Shown in pieces: positions 42,930-53,147 of a stretch of DNA of 64,000 nt; within the stretch, counting starts at the first letter, position 1, and each line of letters opens with the position of its first letter. Origin of the DNA: Limiplasma sp964416065 (GTDB taxonomy: Bacteria; Bacillota; Clostridia; Christensenellales; Aristaeellaceae); contig CAYQCL010000005.1 in NCBI GenBank assembly GCA_964416065.1, forward strand, positions 9,083 to 73,082, in the 5' to 3' direction. Made by a program: the position numbers and the translations under genes. The notes under the pieces are model-generated. The model was not told the DNA's origin and made no database searches. It was given only the letters and a program-made list of their open reading frames with translations.

Positions 42930-45900
42930 TTGAGCGATTACTACCGCAACCAGCAACAGCCCAACGATCCCTACCGTCCTGACGCACAGGGCGAGGCTGC
43001 GCCTTGGGATATGGCCGGTGCCGAGCCGAACTTCGTCTCCTCAGGCGTTCCAATGTGGCCGCAGACCGAAAACGCGGGCGCCAGCTTTTTGGCGGGGGAG
43101 CCCGTGAAACTGGGAGCAGAGATGCAGCAAAGCGGGGTGCCTTTCTATTCGGACGCGTCGAACTATCTGACGCAGGGTGATGAGGCGCCTACGCGCGTGG
43201 GCCGTCCCCTGACGCAGCAGAAGGTCACCAGACGCACAACGGTGGAGCGCGAGCCGTATGCTCTGCCGCAGGAGGGGCAGTCCGAGGGCGTTCTTTCCGC
43301 GAGGGAGTCGCAGATTGAGAAGCCGCCGGAGCCGCCAGTGCGCCGTCGCCGCAGCCGTGTGGCGGAACGCGCCGCCGTGGAGAAGGCCGCGCCGGTTCCT
43401 TCGCAAGCCGAATTTGATCCCTTTGAGGCGGGAGACAGTGAGACCGCCTCCGCGCTGGCGGAACGCCGCGAGGCTGTCCCTGGAGGACGATATACCGGCG
43501 CGCGCACGGCCATGCCTTCCGGCACCGCGCCGAGGCAGCCCTCCGACGGAGCGTCGCACGTCGGGAAGGAAGGCGTACAAGAACGTCCGGTCGCGCCCGT
43601 CCGCCGCCCCGTGCAGGCACAGCAGGAGGAAGCCCAGACGCCCCGCCCCGTCCATCAGGGTCGGCGTCCCGTGCAGCAAAAAAACGTTTCGCAGGGCCAA
43701 CGTCCCGTGCAACAGGGCCAACGTCCTGCAAAGCCCGTGAATCGTGAGCCTCGTCCGGAGGAAGGGCAGGCTGCCGTGCACCGTCAGGCCCCGATTCCTC
43801 AGGAGCGTGTGCGGCAGGCTCCTCAAGGCGCTTCCGCGCGTGCGTCCGACGCGCCCTTCAGGCGTCCTGCGGCGTCCGTCGAGCGTCCGCGCTATGAGTT
43901 TGAGGAGATTGAGGAAGAGCGCCGCGAGGAGGAGGAGGGACGCCGCCGTGGCGGCGTACTGGTACCCATTATCGTGGCCCTGCTGGTGCTGGGCGGCCTT
44001 CTGGCGGGATTGTGCCTGCCGGACTGGGAAGGCATGGGCGGTATCGGCAGCTCGATCGCGCCGGTGAAGGGCGCGGTTGTTTCCGCGTTTAACAATGTAA
44101 AAAATATGATCGTACCGGAAGAGGAGCCGATCAAGAGCTTCAGTGCGGCCGCCGCCGATGCCACGGCACCCACGCAGGTGATCTTTACCGTGCAGACCGC
44201 CAAGAGCGTGACGGGTCTGCGCATCGTCAATGACCTGGGCTATGAGGTCTATAATGCGGCATACAGCGAGGAACTGGAAGCGAGGGGCGAGGTCATCTCC
44301 AACAGCAATGCGCTTATCTGGATGCCCTCCTGCACGGTTGATGAAGCCTATGCGGGCGGGTACACCGTTTATGCTACCAAAAAGGACGGAAGCGAGAGCG
44401 TGGGTGTCGGGCTGATGACGCCGGTTAATATCGCCGCGCCCAAGGCCGTTGTGTCTGCCATTCAGGGCTTTACATGTGACACCTCCATTTCCGCCGTTCC
44501 CGCGCACCTGACCTTTACTTTCACGACCTCCCAGGACGTGACGGCGGTTCGGGTAGCGGACAGCTATAACACGCCTGTGGTCAGCATGTACGCCGCGGAC
44601 GCAGGTATGACAGAAAACGACGGGTTTCGCGTATGGACGCTCGAAGCGGATATTGAGGATGCGTATTCAGGAAGCTACATCGCACAGTATCAGACTGCGG
44701 ACGGCGATTTGAATTTCACACCCACGACATTTGAGGTGCAGGTGCAGCTGGGCAACGAGCCCACCGTTACCGATGAGGCGACACTCGCGCCTACGGAGAC
44801 GCCAATGATGACCAGCACGCCGGTGCCGACCGATACGCCGGAACCGACGCCTTCCCCCACCCCCACGCCTTCCCCGACGCCGACACCCATGCCCACGTCC
44901 GAGCCCCTGCCCAATCTGAGCGCGGCGGCGGATGACTCCGCGCTGCCTGAGACGCTTTCTCTCTCAAGCACGGTGTATAACGGCGCCAAGACCACAACGT
45001 CCTACACTCGCGAGCACGCGATTTCCATGCTGGGCGCGTTTACGACCAAGTTGGGCGGCAACGACTACGCGGGCTGGCCGCAGGCTGGTGTTCTGACCTT
45101 CCGTAGCGGTCCGCTACGTCAGAACGCAGCCTATGATACCGTTGAGGTGAACACGGCAAAGCTCTCCGTGGTATGGAGCCAGCCGATAGGCAGCATGAAG
45201 ATCAGCGAGGGCAGCGTCTATGGCGTAACCGCGCCGGGCCAGCCGGTCATCGTCAAGTGGCCGACGCAGCTGCGCGAGAAGATGGGAATCTTCGATGAGA
45301 TGAAGAATGTTACGGCACTTAAGGAGGCCATCGTTGCCGCTCAGGATGGCAAGATATATTTCTACAATCTCCTTACGGGCGAGGCCACTCGCGATCCCAT
45401 CGACATCGGCGCGCCCAGCCGCGGCGGACTCTCCATCGCGACCAACGGCACCCCGATCCTTGGCGTCGGACAGTATAACAGCAAGCTGGCGAACAAGACC
45501 GTTAAAAACGGCTACCATATTATTGATCTGTTAAGCAACGCCGAGACATACCTGCTCCCGGGCGATGGCAAGGACAAGAATAGCAATTATACCGGCTTCA
45601 CCGGCGCGGCGCTGTTTGACACCTCAACGGGTACGATGATTGTCGGCGGACAGAACGGCGTGCTGTATACGATGGAGGTTGGCTCGGTGAAGGATGCGTA
45701 TAACTACCTTTCCGACAAGCTCAGCATCTCCACCTCTACCCAGGGCTACAAGAGCCAGATCAAGGGTCAGTCCAAGAAGAACACTGCCATCGACGCCAGT
45801 GTGGCCATGTATAACAATTATGTCTATTATGGCGATCAGTATGGTGTGTTGCAATGTGTGGATGTAAACACGCTAACCCCCGTCTGGGCCGTTGACTTGG

Positions 45901-46490
45901 GTGACAACCTGGACGCGACGCCCGCGCTGGATGTGGCTGCGGATGGCTCCGACATTTCTCTCTATATTGGCAACAGCATTGTGAATAAGACCAAGGGCGT
46001 CTGCACCATTTCCCGCATCAACGCTCTGACCGGAAAGACGGTATGGTCCTACGAGGTTCCAGAGCTCAAGTATACCAAGGGACAGAGCATCGGTTGCTAT
46101 GCGAGCCCAGTAGTGGGACAAAATGCGATTTCCGATTTGGTGATCTTTACCGTCACCAAGGGAAAGAATGGCTCGGAGGTTTTCGCCTTCAACAAGGAAA
46201 ACGGCTCCGTCGTTTGGCAGACCGCGCTCGAGAGCGAAGGTATCTCCAGTCCCGTGGCCGTGTATAATGAGGCGGGTGACGCATGGCTCCTGCAGGCCGA
46301 AAGCAACGGCAACATCCATTTGATGGACGCGCTGTCGGGCAAGATACTTGACACGCTTACGCTGGAGCCCGTCGAAAACCCCGAGGGCACGCTGACCATC
46401 ACAGCTTCACCCGCCGTGTATGGCGACCTGATGCTGATCGGCACTACCGGCAAGGAAGCGGGCGGCGTGTACTGCATCAAGATTCAGTAA
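42930..46490 (+). CDS. Large single-pass membrane protein with extracellular PQQ-like beta-propeller
   Basis: 1186 residues. Residues 1-340 are a disordered, Arg/Pro/Gln-rich cytoplasmic region with degenerate repeats such as 'GQRPVQQGQRP'. A membrane helix follows at about 342-364 ('VLVPIIVALLVLGGLLAGLC'). Then come two immunoglobulin-like modules, a Thr/Pro linker ('TPEPTPSPTPTPSPTPTP', about 619-655) and a C-terminal PQQ/WD40-like propeller ('GKIYFYNLLTGEATRDP', 'VYYGDQYGVLQCVDVNTLTP', 'GSEVFAFNKENGSVVWQTAL'). PQQ-enzyme residues are not evident, so a binding or sensing role is likelier than catalysis. The start is TTG with AAGGAG 9 bases upstream; an upstream in-frame ATG precedes the promoter. 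plsX follows 16 bases later. Confidence 0.8.
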   Translation: MSDYYRNQQQPNDPYRPDAQGEAAPWDMAGAEPNFVSSGVPMWPQTENAGASFLAGEPVKLGAEMQQSGVPFYSDASNYLTQGDEAPTRVGRPLTQQKVTRRTTVEREPYALPQEGQSEGVLSARESQIEKPPEPPVRRRRSRVAERAAVEKAAPVPSQAEFDPFEAGDSETASALAERREAVPGGRYTGARTAMPSGTAPRQPSDGASHVGKEGVQERPVAPVRRPVQAQQEEAQTPRPVHQGRRPVQQKNVSQGQRPVQQGQRPAKPVNREPRPEEGQAAVHRQAPIPQERVRQAPQGASARASDAPFRRPAASVERPRYEFEEIEEERREEEEGRRRGGVLVPIIVALLVLGGLLAGLCLPDWEGMGGIGSSIAPVKGAVVSAFNNVKNMIVPEEEPIKSFSAAAADATAPTQVIFTVQTAKSVTGLRIVNDLGYEVYNAAYSEELEARGEVISNSNALIWMPSCTVDEAYAGGYTVYATKKDGSESVGVGLMTPVNIAAPKAVVSAIQGFTCDTSISAVPAHLTFTFTTSQDVTAVRVADSYNTPVVSMYAADAGMTENDGFRVWTLEADIEDAYSGSYIAQYQTADGDLNFTPTTFEVQVQLGNEPTVTDEATLAPTETPMMTSTPVPTDTPEPTPSPTPTPSPTPTPMPTSEPLPNLSAAADDSALPETLSLSSTVYNGAKTTTSYTREHAISMLGAFTTKLGGNDYAGWPQAGVLTFRSGPLRQNAAYDTVEVNTAKLSVVWSQPIGSMKISEGSVYGVTAPGQPVIVKWPTQLREKMGIFDEMKNVTALKEAIVAAQDGKIYFYNLLTGEATRDPIDIGAPSRGGLSIATNGTPILGVGQYNSKLANKTVKNGYHIIDLLSNAETYLLPGDGKDKNSNYTGFTGAALFDTSTGTMIVGGQNGVLYTMEVGSVKDAYNYLSDKLSISTSTQGYKSQIKGQSKKNTAIDASVAMYNNYVYYGDQYGVLQCVDVNTLTPVWAVDLGDNLDATPALDVAADGSDISLYIGNSIVNKTKGVCTISRINALTGKTVWSYEVPELKYTKGQSIGCYASPVVGQNAISDLVIFTVTKGKNGSEVFAFNKENGSVVWQTALESEGISSPVAVYNEAGDAWLLQAESNGNIHLMDALSGKILDTLTLEPVENPEGTLTITASPAVYGDLMLIGTTGKEAGGVYCIKIQ

Positions 46491-46506
46491 CGAAAGAGGA
46501 AGCAGC

Positions 46507-47523
46507 ATGAAGATCTATCTAGACGCGATGGGCGGCGACAACGCGCCGCAGGCTCCTGCCGAAGGAGCGTTGGAGGCGCTGAGGCTCTATCCCGAAATGG
46601 AGATCGAGCTTGCGGGCCCTATTGATACGGTTACGGAGGCGGTGAACCGCGTGTTTGAGGGCGCGGACGCTTCTGTGCGTGGACGGCTGATTTTGACCGA
46701 CTGTCCCGAGGTCATCACCAACTGTGAGGCGCCGGTCATGGCTGTGCGCAAAAAAAAGCAAAGCGCCATTGTGGACGGCATGCTCAAACTGCGCGACGGT
46801 CAGGTGGACGCCTTTGTATCGGCCGGTAGCACCGGCGCGGTGCTCTCCGGCGGAATGTTCCGCCTGGGCCGTCTGCGGAGCATCGACCGTCCGGCACTCG
46901 CGCCCCTTCTTCCTAATGGCAAGGGGTATTTCCTGCTGATCGACTGCGGCGCGAACGTCGATTGCCGCCCTGAATATCTGCATCAGTTCGCCATGATGGG
47001 CAGCGCCTATATGCAGGGAATGCGTGGCCTCGAAAGCCCGCGCACCGGCCTGGTCAACAACGGCGCGGAAGCGGAAAAGGGATGCGCGCTCACCAAGGAG
47101 GCCTATGCACTGCTGGAGAGGGACAAGCGGCTCAACTTCGTGGGAAACGTGGAGGCACGTGAGATCACGCATGACCAGGCCGATGTAATCGTCTGCGACG
47201 GCTTTGTGGGCAACATCATCCTGAAATTCATGGAGGGCGTGGCCGACACGCTGATGGGCATCATCAAGCAGGAGCTTTTGAGCGATACTCGAAGCAAGGT
47301 GGGTGCTCTCCTGGCCAAGCCCGCATTTGGCCGCGTGAAGCATGCCATGGATTATAGCGAGGTCGGCGGTGCGCCGCTGCTGGGCGTGCGGGGCAACGTC
47401 GTGAAGGCGCATGGCTCGTCCAACGGTCATGCGATCGCCTGCGCGGTCAAGCAGGCCGTCCAGATGATCGAAGGCGGCGTGGTCGGCAAAATCGAGGCGC
47501 TTTTGCTCAAGGCATCCGAGTGA
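46507..47523 (+). CDS. plsX: Phosphate acyltransferase PlsX
   Basis: 338 residues. Opening 'IYLDAMGGDNAPQAPAEGAL' and 'VSAGSTGAVLSGGMFRLGRL' are diagnostic, as is 'VCDGFVGNIILKFMEGVADT'. The enzyme makes acyl-phosphate from acyl-ACP, feeding PlsY and membrane phospholipid synthesis; it is peripheral to the membrane. The classical Gram-positive order plsX-acpP-rnc-smc-ftsY follows. fapR and fabD/fabG, which often sit around it, are not present; instead a PQQ-domain gene is directly upstream. Confidence 0.97.
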   Translation: MKIYLDAMGGDNAPQAPAEGALEALRLYPEMEIELAGPIDTVTEAVNRVFEGADASVRGRLILTDCPEVITNCEAPVMAVRKKKQSAIVDGMLKLRDGQVDAFVSAGSTGAVLSGGMFRLGRLRSIDRPALAPLLPNGKGYFLLIDCGANVDCRPEYLHQFAMMGSAYMQGMRGLESPRTGLVNNGAEAEKGCALTKEAYALLERDKRLNFVGNVEAREITHDQADVIVCDGFVGNIILKFMEGVADTLMGIIKQELLSDTRSKVGALLAKPAFGRVKHAMDYSEVGGAPLLGVRGNVVKAHGSSNGHAIACAVKQAVQMIEGGVVGKIEALLLKASE

Positions 47524-47609
47524 TATTTTGATTCTGCGCGGGAGATGGCTTCCGCTTCAGATAGGCGTATTTCGCCATTATCCATCGAAAAAGAATAGGA
47601 GGTATTCCC

Positions 47610-47837
47610 ATGGTTTTTGAAAAGGTGCGCGATATGCTCGCGTCTCAGCTTCAGGTGGAGGCTTCCACCATCACACGCGATACCCGCCTTGTCGAGGACC
47701 TCAAGGCCGACAGTGCGAACGTCATGGTGATGATTCTTGAACTGGAAAGTGAGTTTGGCATCGAGGTCGAGGATGAGGTCATTCTGAACCTTAAGACCGT
47801 TGGTGACGTCGTGGATTACATCGAAAAGAACCAGTAA
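47610..47837 (+). CDS. acpP: Acyl carrier protein
   Basis: 75 residues, acidic, four-helix. The phosphopantetheine site is Ser35 in 'LKADSANVMVMILELE', a variant of the usual 'DSLD' motif (here DSAN). The carrier shuttles acyl chains in fatty acid synthesis. AGGAGG lies 8 bases before the ATG. It sits between plsX and rnc. Confidence 0.95.
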   Translation: MVFEKVRDMLASQLQVEASTITRDTRLVEDLKADSANVMVMILELESEFGIEVEDEVILNLKTVGDVVDYIEKNQ

Positions 47838-47908
47838 TCTCTTCTTTCCATGCGCCCCTAGCGGCAGGCCCGTTGGGGGCGCGGTATCTCTGGCAAAGGA
47901 GCAAGAAT

Positions 47909-48562
47909 ATGCGGCGGTTGCAGCAAGATATTGGTTATTCATTTCAAAATCAGGAGCACCTTCGCAGGGCGCTGACGCATCCCTCCACCAAACTGCCCGA
48001 CAACCAGCGCCTGGAGTTCCTGGGCGACGCGGTGCTGGAGTTTTGCGTCAGCGACATGCTTTATCAAAAATATCCCGATCTTCATGAGGGAGAATTGACC
48101 GCCAGACGGGCCGCACTGGTATGCGAGCGGACGTTGAGCGTAATTGCGCGAGGTCTTCATCTGGGAGATTACCTGCTTATGGGTCATGGTGAGGAACAGA
48201 CGGGAGGGCGAGAAAAACCTAGCATCCTTGCCGACGCGATGGAAGCGGTTCTCGCGGCTGTCTATGTGGACGGCGGCTATGAGGCCGCCCGTGAGGTCAT
48301 CGCGCGGCTGTTTCGGGAGGACAAGCACCTGATCGCCTGGAGGGGTCACGATGACAAAAGCTCCTTGCAGGAGTATACGCAGGCTCATGGGCTTGAACTG
48401 CCCGCCTACGCGATCATCGCCCAGTCCGGCCCTGATCATGACCGCCGTTTCATCGCACAGGTGAGCGTCATGGGTGAGCCCATAGCCACCGGCGAGGGAA
48501 ACAGCAAGAAGGTTGCCGAGCAGGCCGCCGCGAAGGCGGCGCTCAAATTATATCAGAAATGA
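47909..48562 (+). CDS. rnc: Ribonuclease III
   Basis: 217 residues. The nuclease domain has signature 'RLEFLGDAVLEFCVSD' and second catalytic acidic region 'SILADAMEAVLAAVYVDGG'; a C-terminal double-stranded-RNA-binding domain follows ('KSSLQEYTQAHGLELPAYAI', 'KKVAEQAAAKAALKLYQ'). It processes rRNA precursors and structured mRNAs. The start ATG was chosen for AAAGGAG 7 bases upstream. It precedes smc by 25 bases. Confidence 0.97.
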   Translation: MRRLQQDIGYSFQNQEHLRRALTHPSTKLPDNQRLEFLGDAVLEFCVSDMLYQKYPDLHEGELTARRAALVCERTLSVIARGLHLGDYLLMGHGEEQTGGREKPSILADAMEAVLAAVYVDGGYEAAREVIARLFREDKHLIAWRGHDDKSSLQEYTQAHGLELPAYAIIAQSGPDHDRRFIAQVSVMGEPIATGEGNSKKVAEQAAAKAALKLYQK

Positions 48563-48587
48563 GGCCCCCTGTGAATGGAGTGTACGA

Positions 48588-51500
48588 ATGCGCCTGACCA
48601 AGTTGGAAATATACGGATTCAAATCGTTTGCCAAGCGCACGGAGATCATTTTCCCGCAAAACGTGACTGGGATTGTCGGCCCCAACGGTAGCGGCAAGAG
48701 CAACATCGGCGATGCGGTACGCTGGGTGCTGGGAGAGCAAAGCGCCAAGATGCTGCGAGGCAACAGCATGGCGGATGTCATTTTCAACGGCACTGAAAAG
48801 CGCAAGCCACTGAATTACTGCGAGGTCACGCTGGTCTTTGACAATAGCGACCACCAGCTTTCGGTCGCCTTTGATGAAGTCAGCATTACCCGCCGCGTCT
48901 ATCGCAGCGGCGAGGGCGAATACATGATGAACGGCACCGGCTGCCGTCTGAAGGACATCGTCGACCTCTTTCGCGATACGGGCGTCGGCAAGGAGGGCTA
49001 TTCCATCATCGGCCAGGGCCGTATTGATGAGATTTTGAGCCAGCGCAGCGAGGATCGCCGCGGCATTTTTGAGGAGGCGGCGGGAATCAGCCGGTTCCGC
49101 TCACGTAAGGAAGAGGCCGAAAACCGTCTCAAGCGCGCGGACGAGAACCTTGTGCGTGTGCTGGATGTGCTGGATGAACTGGAAACGCACCTGACGCCGC
49201 TGAAAAAGCAGGCGGATGTGGCGAAGGAATACCTGTCCCTGAGCGACCAGCTCAAGGAATTGGACGTGCGGTTGTACCTGCTTCGCTACGACCGGCTTCA
49301 TGAAAAGGAAAGTGCGGCCGAGCAGGCACTGTTAGCGGTCAGCGACGCGGTGCGCGAGGCGGAGCGCGCGCTTGAGGAGGCCACGGCACGCCGCGAGGCC
49401 GGAGAGCGCGAGCAAGAGGCGATTCAGCGCGCGCTGAGCGACGCGCATGACGCGTTGCTTTCAAAGACGGACGCGCTTCACGACGCCAAGGAGGCGTTCA
49501 ATGCCGTCAAAAATCGCCTTGCAAACGGCGAGGAAACGCTCGAACGTTTGGGTGGCGAGGAGGCAAGCGTGCGTGCGCGGTTGAAGCTGATCAAGGCGAC
49601 CATGACGCAGAGCGATGGCGGCCTGAGCGAGGCGGAAAAGCTGCTTTCACAGGCTCAGGAGGCGTTGGAAAATCGAAAGAACGCGCATGCCGCCGCCACG
49701 GAGAGCGCGCAGAAGCTCGAGGACGAGCTGACCGAGCACAAGGCGCGCATCATGGAGCGCATGAACCGCATGCAGAACGTCCGCACCTCCCAGGCGCGCC
49801 AGAGCGCCATGCAGCAACAGATGACCGCGCGCCGAGCGGAGCTTGTGGCGCAGCTTTCCGAGGAGGAGGCGCGGGAGCGGATGCTGGAGGAGGCGCTGGA
49901 GGAGGCGCAGGGAAATCTTCAGGAAGAGCAGGAACGCCTGGACGGCCTGCGTACGGGACTTGAGACCTTTGAGGCGAGCACCAAGCGGCTTCTCGCCGAC
50001 ATCCTCACGCGACAGAAGCAAATGCAGGAGGATCTGCAAAGCGCCCGAGCTATGGACACGCGCCTAAAGACTCTTAAGGAGTTGCAGGATGGGTATGAGG
50101 GCTATCAATACGCCGTCAAAAACGCGCTGACCTACGCGAAGCGAAGCAAGCTTAGCGGCATCCACGATGTGGTCGCGATGCTTCTGAGCGTGCCCAAGGA
50201 GTACGAGACCGCCATGGATATGGCGCTGGGCGGCGCGATGCAGAACATTGTGACCGAAACCGAGCAGGACGCAAAGCTCATGATTGATTACCTGCGCAAG
50301 AACCGTCTGGGCCGCGCGACCTTCCTGCCGCTTTCCACGGTCAAGGGGCGCACGCTCAACGCGCGTGAGCGGGAGGTGCTTTCCATGCCCGGCTGCGTGG
50401 GTGTGGCTAGCGAGCTGTGCGGATACGATCCCATCTATCGCGGCGTGGTGGAAAGCCTGCTTGGACGCACTGTGGTCGCGCGGGATCTGGACAGCGGCAT
50501 CGCGATCATGCGCGCGGGCGGGCACGCCTTCCGGCTGGTGACGCTTGAGGGTGACGTGATGCATTCCGGCGGCAGCATGACCGGCGGCAGCATCCAGCAG
50601 AAGGCGCAGAACCTTCTGGGCCGCGAACGCGAAATGAAGGAGCTGGCGGAAAGGCTGCGGGAGGTCACGGAACGCGCCGAAAAGGCGCAGGACGATATCA
50701 CAGAGATGGAGAGCCGCCGCGCGGGCGAGAAGGAGCGCCGTGAGAGCGCGCAGTATGAGATGCATCAGCAGGAGATTGCCGTGGTGCGCGATACGGAACG
50801 GCTGAAGACGGCGCGGAATGAATATGACTCGCATACCGTCAGGCTGGATACCATGCGTGCGGCCATTGGACAGCTTGACGAGAGCCTTGCCCAGATTGAG
50901 AAGGAGCTCAAGCGGATCGAGGAACAGGGCGCTGAGGAGGAGACGGGCACGGACGAGCTCAACGCGCGTACAGAGCTCCTGTCCAGACAGCTGGATAAGG
51001 CGAGGCGTGAGCGCGAGGCGGCACAGGAGCTTTTGACTGACGCGATGCTGACCCTGCAAAACGCCGAGCATGACGTCCAACGCATCCGAAGCGACCGAAA
51101 GCGTCTGAGCGGGGACAGCGAGAGCTGTAAGGCCGAGCTTGAGACGCTTCAAAGGAAGCGCGAGCAGACCCTTTTGGAGATTGGGGACGCAAAGGACGAA
51201 TGCGGAGCGGCCGAGGGGGACATCGCCGCGTGTGAACGCGGGGTGGAAGAGGCGCGGGCACATGTGAGTGAGACCGAGCAGAAGCGCGATGAAAAGCAGC
51301 AGAGGCTTCGGGAGATCCAGAGCGAGATCGACGCCGCCCAACAGCTTTCCGCACATGAGACTGAGCGCATGCACCGGCAGGAGCTGGCTCTGAACCGCGT
51401 TCACGCTGACGTCAGCCAGCTGAACGATCGACTGTGGAACACCTACGAGCTCAGCTACGCGGGCGCGATGGAGGTGCTCGAGGCTTATAACCGGCAGGCG

Positions 51501-52199
51501 ATAGAGCAGGAGGCGACGGAAGGGCTGCTCGTGCCATTTGAGGAAAACGCGGCGGACGGCGAGGCAAGGCAAATTCGCGAGCGTATCCGCCAGATGGGCG
51601 CTGTCAACGTGGGCGCGATCGAGGAATATGCGCAGATGTATGAGCGCTTTACCCAGCTGGACGCACAGAAGAACGACCTCGAGCAGGCCAAGCGCGATTT
51701 GCAGGCGCTGATCGGTCAGCTGCTCGAACAGATGGAAACGGTGTTTGTCGGGCAGTTTACGACCTTGCAGGGCTATTTTGCCGAGACGTTTACCCGTCTG
51801 TTTGGCGGTGGCTATGGCGAGATCAGCCTGAGCGATCCAAGCGATCCCCTCAATTGCGGCATCGAGATTATCGTGCAGCCTCCTGGAAAGAAGCGTCAGC
51901 TTTTGAGCCTTTTCTCCGGCGGCGAGCGCGCGCTGACCGCCATCGCTATCCTCTTCGCGATGCTGAAATTAAAGCCTACGCCATTTTGCATTTTAGATGA
52001 GATCGAGGCCGCGCTGGATGACGCGAATATCAGCTATTTCGCCGACTATTTGAAGGAATTCAGCCAGGACACGCAGTTTATCGTCGTCACGCACAGAAAG
52101 GGCACCATGGAGCGCTGCGATACGCTTTTTGGCGTGGCCATGGAGGAACGGGGCGTGAGCAGCATGGTGAGCGTGAGCCTGACCGATTACGAGGAATAA
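48588..52199 (+). CDS. smc: Chromosome segregation ATPase SMC
   Basis: 1203 residues. The N-terminal head has 'GPNGSGKSNIGDAVRWVLGE' (Walker A at 31-38). Long coiled coils run at about 165-500 and 660-1020, with a hinge between at about 505-650 ('DGYEGYQYAVKNALTYAKRS' to 'LGRTVVARDLD'). The C-terminal head has signature 'LSLFSGGERALTAIAILFAM' and Walker B 'PTPFCILDEIEAALDDANI'. The dimer with ScpAB compacts and segregates the chromosome. The length is normal. Its position between rnc and ftsY is the standard Bacillota arrangement. Confidence 0.98.
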   Translation: MRLTKLEIYGFKSFAKRTEIIFPQNVTGIVGPNGSGKSNIGDAVRWVLGEQSAKMLRGNSMADVIFNGTEKRKPLNYCEVTLVFDNSDHQLSVAFDEVSITRRVYRSGEGEYMMNGTGCRLKDIVDLFRDTGVGKEGYSIIGQGRIDEILSQRSEDRRGIFEEAAGISRFRSRKEEAENRLKRADENLVRVLDVLDELETHLTPLKKQADVAKEYLSLSDQLKELDVRLYLLRYDRLHEKESAAEQALLAVSDAVREAERALEEATARREAGEREQEAIQRALSDAHDALLSKTDALHDAKEAFNAVKNRLANGEETLERLGGEEASVRARLKLIKATMTQSDGGLSEAEKLLSQAQEALENRKNAHAAATESAQKLEDELTEHKARIMERMNRMQNVRTSQARQSAMQQQMTARRAELVAQLSEEEARERMLEEALEEAQGNLQEEQERLDGLRTGLETFEASTKRLLADILTRQKQMQEDLQSARAMDTRLKTLKELQDGYEGYQYAVKNALTYAKRSKLSGIHDVVAMLLSVPKEYETAMDMALGGAMQNIVTETEQDAKLMIDYLRKNRLGRATFLPLSTVKGRTLNAREREVLSMPGCVGVASELCGYDPIYRGVVESLLGRTVVARDLDSGIAIMRAGGHAFRLVTLEGDVMHSGGSMTGGSIQQKAQNLLGREREMKELAERLREVTERAEKAQDDITEMESRRAGEKERRESAQYEMHQQEIAVVRDTERLKTARNEYDSHTVRLDTMRAAIGQLDESLAQIEKELKRIEEQGAEEETGTDELNARTELLSRQLDKARREREAAQELLTDAMLTLQNAEHDVQRIRSDRKRLSGDSESCKAELETLQRKREQTLLEIGDAKDECGAAEGDIAACERGVEEARAHVSETEQKRDEKQQRLREIQSEIDAAQQLSAHETERMHRQELALNRVHADVSQLNDRLWNTYELSYAGAMEVLEAYNRQAIEQEATEGLLVPFEENAADGEARQIRERIRQMGAVNVGAIEEYAQMYERFTQLDAQKNDLEQAKRDLQALIGQLLEQMETVFVGQFTTLQGYFAETFTRLFGGGYGEISLSDPSDPLNCGIEIIVQPPGKKRQLLSLFSGGERALTAIAILFAMLKLKPTPFCILDEIEAALDDANISYFADYLKEFSQDTQFIVVTHRKGTMERCDTLFGVAMEERGVSSMVSVSLTDYEE

Positions 52200-52215
52200 A
52201 AAGGGAGGGATTTCC

Positions 52216-53127
52216 ATGACGGAAAAAAAAGGGGTGTTTGCCCGTCTTAGGGCGGGGCTGTTCAAAAGCCGTGAGCATATGGCCGTCGCAATGGATGCCG
52301 CGATTGCGCAGCACCGGCCTATTGACGAGGATTTTTATGACGACCTTTTGGATGCGCTGATCCTGAGCGACATGGGCGCGGAGTGCGCGACGGAGGCGAT
52401 CGGGAAGCTGCGCGAACGGGTGAAGACGGAAAAGCTCAAGGAGGCGTCCGAAGCCAAGGAGGTTCTCAAGGAGATCCTGGTGGGTATGCTGGAGGTGGAA
52501 AAGCCCGCCCTGCATTGGCCCATGGTGATCCTGATGGTCGGCGTCAATGGCGTGGGCAAAACGACCACGATCGGAAAGCTCGCGCTTCGCTTCCAGGGAC
52601 TGGGCCGCACCATTATCCTTTGTGCGGCAGATACCTTCCGCGCCGCGGCAGCAGACCAGCTGCAAATCTGGGCGGAGCGCGCGCGCTGTCCCATCGTGCG
52701 TCACAAGGAGGGGGCCGACCCGGCCGGCGTGGTGTTTGACGGCGTGCAGGCGGCCAAGGGAAGAAACGCTGATCTGTTGATTGTGGACACGGCGGGACGT
52801 CTTCACAACAAGAAAAACCTGATGGACGAGATGGAAAAAATGCGCCGCGTGATCGACCGCGAATATCCCGAGGCAACGGTGCGTTGCCTGCTCGTGGTGG
52901 ACGCCACCACTGGCCAGAACGGCCTGACGCAGGCCAAGGCGTTCCGCGAGGCGGCGGGCATCAACGGCATCGTGCTGACGAAGCTGGACGGCACGGCAAA
53001 GGGCGGCATCGCGTTTCCGATTGTAAGGGAGCTGGGCGTGCCGGTAATGTATGTGGGCGTCGGCGAGGAAATCGAGGACCTTCAGTCGTTTCAGGCAAAG
53101 GAATTTGTATCGGCGCTGTTTGACTGA
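52216..53127 (+). CDS. ftsY: Signal recognition particle receptor FtsY
   Basis: 303 residues: N domain (about 1-95) and GTPase G domain with 'GVNGVGKTTTIGKLA' (about 109-123), 'CAADTFRAAAADQLQIWAER', 'LLIVDTAGRLHNKKNLMDEM', 'TKLDGTAKGGIAF' and 'VGVGEEIEDLQSF'. It lacks the long acidic A domain of enterobacterial FtsY, as usual in Gram-positives. It docks SRP-ribosome complexes at the membrane for cotranslational insertion. GGGAGGG precedes the ATG, 16 bases after smc. Confidence 0.98.
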   Translation: MTEKKGVFARLRAGLFKSREHMAVAMDAAIAQHRPIDEDFYDDLLDALILSDMGAECATEAIGKLRERVKTEKLKEASEAKEVLKEILVGMLEVEKPALHWPMVILMVGVNGVGKTTTIGKLALRFQGLGRTIILCAADTFRAAAADQLQIWAERARCPIVRHKEGADPAGVVFDGVQAAKGRNADLLIVDTAGRLHNKKNLMDEMEKMRRVIDREYPEATVRCLLVVDATTGQNGLTQAKAFREAAGINGIVLTKLDGTAKGGIAFPIVRELGVPVMYVGVGEEIEDLQSFQAKEFVSALFD

Positions 53128-53147
53128 TAGAAAAAGGAGGGCAACAT

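Noticed and set aside
43041..44507. 488-codon minus-strand open frame under the PQQ-domain protein
   Set aside because: It has low-complexity Arg/His/Leu-rich composition and lies antisense to the Arg/Pro/Gln-rich coding region; no start signal.
50064..51572. 502-codon minus-strand open frame inside smc
   Set aside because: Antisense shadow of the coiled-coil region, with no ribosome binding site or family motif.
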